In this document: piece after piece, positions 29,629-32,153 of the stretch
Layout: each line of letters opens with the position of its first letter
Position numbering within the stretch: position 1 is the first letter of the stretch
From: an uncultured Desulfovibrio sp.
GTDB taxonomy: Bacteria; Desulfobacterota; Desulfovibrionia; Desulfovibrionales; Desulfovibrionaceae
DNA length: 32,153 bases
Reading direction: 5' to 3'
NCBI GenBank assembly: GCA_947038175.1
Contig: CAMQVJ010000026.1
Coordinates: forward strand, 1-32,153
Translations under genes and position numbers: made by a program
Notes under the pieces: model-generated
What the model saw: only the letters and a program-made list of their open reading frames with translations
Told to the model about the DNA's origin: nothing
Databases searched by the model: none

Positions 29629-30678
29629 ATGAAAAAAATTCTAATATTAGTATCAGTTCTTGCTCTTTTATCTGCTATATTTAGTGGACAAATTCTTTCT
29701 TTTTTTGACCCAAATAAACAAGAAGTTCTTGCAAAAGTTAATGGTGAAAAAATAACCTATAGTGATATCGAATCTCTCTACGATATGCGATATGCACACA
29801 CGTCTATTACACCACCATCTGTTGTGGAATTGCAATTAGAATACGCTGAATTGCTCTACAAACGTATTGAACAAATTCTTATTTCTCAAGAACTTGAAGT
29901 GCGTGGGCTCAGTGTCGATGATGAGCGTGTGAACGCTTTTGAAGATATTGTGCGTAAAGATTATGAAAATGCTGATGAAGATATTGAGGAAAGCTTTATT
30001 GAGATTGTGGAAGAGAGCGGCATAAGCTATCCGTTTTGGAAGTCTCAATTGCGAGTTCGCTTAGAGGTTGAAACATTACAGGCTGATATATCAAAAAGTA
30101 TTCTTGTGAGTTCAGAAGAAATCTTACAATACGTAAAAACCCATCCTGAACTGAGCAATATGCCTGATCGACTTGATTTTGTTGTTTTGAAAAGTCCTAA
30201 AAAGTCTCAATTAGATGAAATTAAAAGTAAAAATGTATATAAGTATAATGAACTTAGCAAGTTAGGTATAAAGATTGAACGAGGGCTCTTTGACCTTTCT
30301 CAAGTACCTGAAAAATATTTAGAAGATTTAAAACAAATGGAAGTAGCTACGTTTTCAGACGTGAAAGGTCAAAAAGATAACTTTTATTTATTATATCTTA
30401 ATGAGTATGAAAAAAATAAGAATCCTGAAGCTCTTCGCTTATATGCGATTGCAGAACAAGAACTTTTAGAAGCAAAAATCCCCGTTGCATTCGATAAATG
30501 GTTTTTGAGTGCTTTAGAAAGCGCAGAAATTACTATAGTGGAAGATTTTTTACCGAGTGAATTGCCTGATAGGGATTTAAGCCAAGGTATTCAGTCTATT
30601 CTAAAAGAAAATTCAAACTCACCACAAGATAAAAATAGCGTCAATACCGAATCAGATGAACCTGACACTGATAAATAA
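29629..30678 (+). CDS. Periplasmic SurA-N-like chaperone without a recognised PPIase domain
   Basis: A 349-residue exported protein. The amino terminus MKKILILVSVLALLSAIFSG is a signal peptide or anchor; no lipobox is seen. EVLAKVNGEKITYSDIESLYD (~32-52) is the VNGxxIT entry motif of the SurA/PpiD chaperone domain, and the following helices to ~165 fit the SurA-N fold. A parvulin signature (conserved His and Gly-Gly-x-G-x) is not visible in residues 165-290, so peptidyl-prolyl isomerase activity is doubtful. The tail (~305-349) is acidic and hydrophilic. It probably helps fold outer-membrane proteins. It is followed by a second SurA-like gene and a RodZ-like gene, a set that continues downstream from mfd. 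Confidence 0.8.
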   Translation: MKKILILVSVLALLSAIFSGQILSFFDPNKQEVLAKVNGEKITYSDIESLYDMRYAHTSITPPSVVELQLEYAELLYKRIEQILISQELEVRGLSVDDERVNAFEDIVRKDYENADEDIEESFIEIVEESGISYPFWKSQLRVRLEVETLQADISKSILVSSEEILQYVKTHPELSNMPDRLDFVVLKSPKKSQLDEIKSKNVYKYNELSKLGIKIERGLFDLSQVPEKYLEDLKQMEVATFSDVKGQKDNFYLLYLNEYEKNKNPEALRLYAIAEQELLEAKIPVAFDKWFLSALESAEITIVEDFLPSELPDRDLSQGIQSILKENSNSPQDKNSVNTESDEPDTDK

Positions 30679-30782
30679 CAATGAATTTCCCCCTAAAATA
30701 ATAATTATTAAACGGTCTTTATTTGCTATTTATACAGAAAAAGTTTATAACAAGCATCGAATTAAGAAATAGGAGTATAATT

Positions 30783-31727
30783 TTGAAGCTTAAACATATA
30801 TTATTAGTTCTTGGGCTTTCTTTATTGCCTTTGCAATATGAAAATGCAACTGCTGCACCACGTGCTGGTATTGCTGCAACTGTTAATGGTGAAATGATTT
30901 CTACTCTTGATCTAGAAAATGCCATAAAACGAGAACTAGTTATTCGCCAAATAACTAAAGAAAATCCTCAATTTCAAAAAATGGTTGCTGAACTTCGTAA
31001 GCAAATAATAAATGTGCTTGTTGATGAAAAACTATTATTGATAGAAGCTAAAAGTAAGTCTGTTTCTGTTAGCGAAGAACAACTTGATGCTGAAATTAAA
31101 AATACCATAAAGAGAACGGGTTTATCAGAATCTGCTTTTTATGAGAAAGTAGCTGAAACAGGACTTTCTGAAAAAGGCTACAAAGATAAAATACGCACTT
31201 CGCTGATTACTCAAAATCTGCTTAGACGTGATGTTCTTCGTAAAATTATTATTTCCGATGATGAGGTTTTAGCCTTTTATCAGTCTAATGGTGGTAATAC
31301 TGCGTCAACTGTTGAAGTTGCGCTTATTGTTTATCCCTCTGTTGATGTAGCTAGTCGACATGGGGCTGCTTTGCAATCAGGGAAGAGTAATTTTAGAAAA
31401 ATTGCTCAATCTGTATCTATTGGTCCAAATGCTGATAAGGGTGGAAGTTTAGGCGAAATTTCCCTTGCTGATTTAGCTGCTCCTATTCAATTTCAAGTTC
31501 AAAAACTTGAAGCAGGGGAGGTCTCCAATATTTTTTCTCTTGGAGATAATGAAGCACAAATCATGCTTATTAGTGAAGGTGGTGCAGCCGATACGCTTCT
31601 TGGTGTAATGGATGATGCTACCCGTGCGCAAATAACAGAAAGGCTTCGTCAACAAAAAATGAGTGAACGTGTTGCAGAATATATTATACAATTAAAAAAT
31701 AAAGCAATTATTAATATTAGAGACTAA
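30783..31727 (+). CDS. Periplasmic SurA-like chaperone with parvulin-like domain
   Basis: About 314 residues from a TTG start at 30783. AGGAG lies 6 bases before it, and the product then opens with a proper signal peptide, KLKHILLVLGLSLLPLQ up to a likely cut after ATAA; an upstream in-frame TTG at 30723 has no site and would bury the signal. GIAATVNGEMISTLDLENAI is the SurA-N entry motif. After the helical chaperone part (to ~170) comes a parvulin-like region: VEVALIVYP, FRKIAQSVSIGPNADKGGSL and EISLADLAAPIQFQVQKLEAGEVS. It is one PPIase-like domain, where E. coli SurA has two. It likely cooperates with the preceding chaperone in outer-membrane protein folding. Confidence 0.85.
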   Translation: MKLKHILLVLGLSLLPLQYENATAAPRAGIAATVNGEMISTLDLENAIKRELVIRQITKENPQFQKMVAELRKQIINVLVDEKLLLIEAKSKSVSVSEEQLDAEIKNTIKRTGLSESAFYEKVAETGLSEKGYKDKIRTSLITQNLLRRDVLRKIIISDDEVLAFYQSNGGNTASTVEVALIVYPSVDVASRHGAALQSGKSNFRKIAQSVSIGPNADKGGSLGEISLADLAAPIQFQVQKLEAGEVSNIFSLGDNEAQIMLISEGGAADTLLGVMDDATRAQITERLRQQKMSERVAEYIIQLKNKAIINIRD

Positions 31728-31749
31728 TATTGTAAAGATAGGATACATT

Positions 31750-32153
31750 ATGCTTTTCCATGAAATTGGTGCGTTATTAAAAAATAAACGCGAAGAAATG
31801 GCTATTAACCAAGAAGATATTGCAAATAAATTAAAAATACCTCTTAGAAGCATTGTTGCCCTTGAAAATGGTGATTTAGATGAATTACCACATGAGGTGT
31901 ATATCCGTACGTTTTTAAAAGGATATGCAAATTATCTTGGTTTTTCTGCTGAAGAAATTAGTACTATTTTTAGTGATATTGATGACTTTAAAGTAAAAAA
32001 TGAACCTCCTAAAAGCCTTGAAGCTAAAAGGGCGGAAGATAATCCTGAAGCTGTAAAATCTAAAAGTGTTCGATTTATTATCCAGCTTTTATTGGTGGCG
32101 CTTTTAGGGGCTAGTGCGTATTTTTATTACGCTAAGAATGGAAGATCTGAAGC
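31750..32153 (+). CDS. RodZ-like helix-turn-helix membrane protein (cut by right edge)
   Basis: An open frame of 134 codons starts at ATG 31750 (AGGA 8 bases upstream) and runs off the window. Residues ~3-70 form the helix-turn-helix of the RodZ/HTH_25 type: IGALLKNKREEMAINQEDIA, then IPLRSIVALENGDLDELP and VYIRTFLKGYANYLGF, the last being the characteristic YxRxFLxxYAxxLG segment. A charged linker (~86-107) leads to one membrane helix (~110-129, FIIQLLLVALLGASAYFYYA). RodZ links MreB filaments to the cell-wall elongation machinery. The periplasmic part is outside the window. It follows the SurA-like gene by 22 bases, so they are co-transcribed. Confidence 0.88.
   Translation, partial: MLFHEIGALLKNKREEMAINQEDIANKLKIPLRSIVALENGDLDELPHEVYIRTFLKGYANYLGFSAEEISTIFSDIDDFKVKNEPPKSLEAKRAEDNPEAVKSKSVRFIIQLLLVALLGASAYFYYAKNGRSE

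Overview
The window is an AT-rich bacterial chromosome segment whose gene content points to Desulfovibrionaceae (sulfate-reducer relatives in the Desulfobacterota). The evidence is an aspartate-to-NAD set nadC-nadA-nadB, a hemB gene followed by a radical-SAM/SPASM gene best read as ahbD of the siroheme-dependent (alternative) heme pathway, a glycine decarboxylase split into two subunits, and mfd followed by two SurA-like chaperone genes and a RodZ-like gene. The low G+C fits a host-associated or Lawsonia-like lineage, but the species cannot be settled from sequence reading alone. No rRNA, tRNA, CRISPR array, insertion sequence or phage gene was seen.

Layout. 1-474 holds the amino-terminal part of an unrecognised hydrophilic protein (minus strand, cut by the window edge). 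706-4488 carries NAD biosynthesis. 4556-9289 is a signalling block: an HD-GYP c-di-GMP phosphodiesterase, a membrane hybrid histidine kinase with a large periplasmic sensor, and a galactose-binding-protein-like lipoprotein with no transporter genes beside it. 9290-9606 is rich in hairpins. An ArsR-type repressor (minus), a GT-B-like glycosyltransferase (plus) and the ahbD/hemB pair (minus) follow to 14081.

14495-20965 is the most unusual region. Two genes run leftward: a TagB/TagF-type (CDP-glycerol glycerophosphotransferase family) protein with a membrane amino terminus, and an 846-residue fusion of a YidC/Oxa1-like membrane domain, extra membrane helices and a periplasmic alkaline-phosphatase-superfamily domain. 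Divergent from them are a LicC-like CTP:phosphocholine cytidylyltransferase and an overlapping, divergent BCCT (betaine/choline/carnitine) transporter. Together they look like an uptake, CDP-activation, transfer and periplasmic-modification set that would put phosphodiester-linked groups on a surface glycan. The leader between the two arms carries an atypically GC-rich, foldable element downstream of a good sigma-70 promoter.

21047-25570 holds a perfect bidirectional terminator and the operon gcvT-gcvH-gcvPA-gcvPB (minus), with a pentanucleotide microsatellite between gcvT and gcvH. 25860-32153 runs rightward: mfd, two twin palindromes, two periplasmic SurA-type chaperones and the start of a RodZ-like helix-turn-helix membrane protein that runs off the right edge. 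Several gene starts were revised from ribosome binding sites: hemB at 14081, the TagF-like gene at 18403, gcvT at 25570 and the second SurA-like gene at a TTG at 30783.
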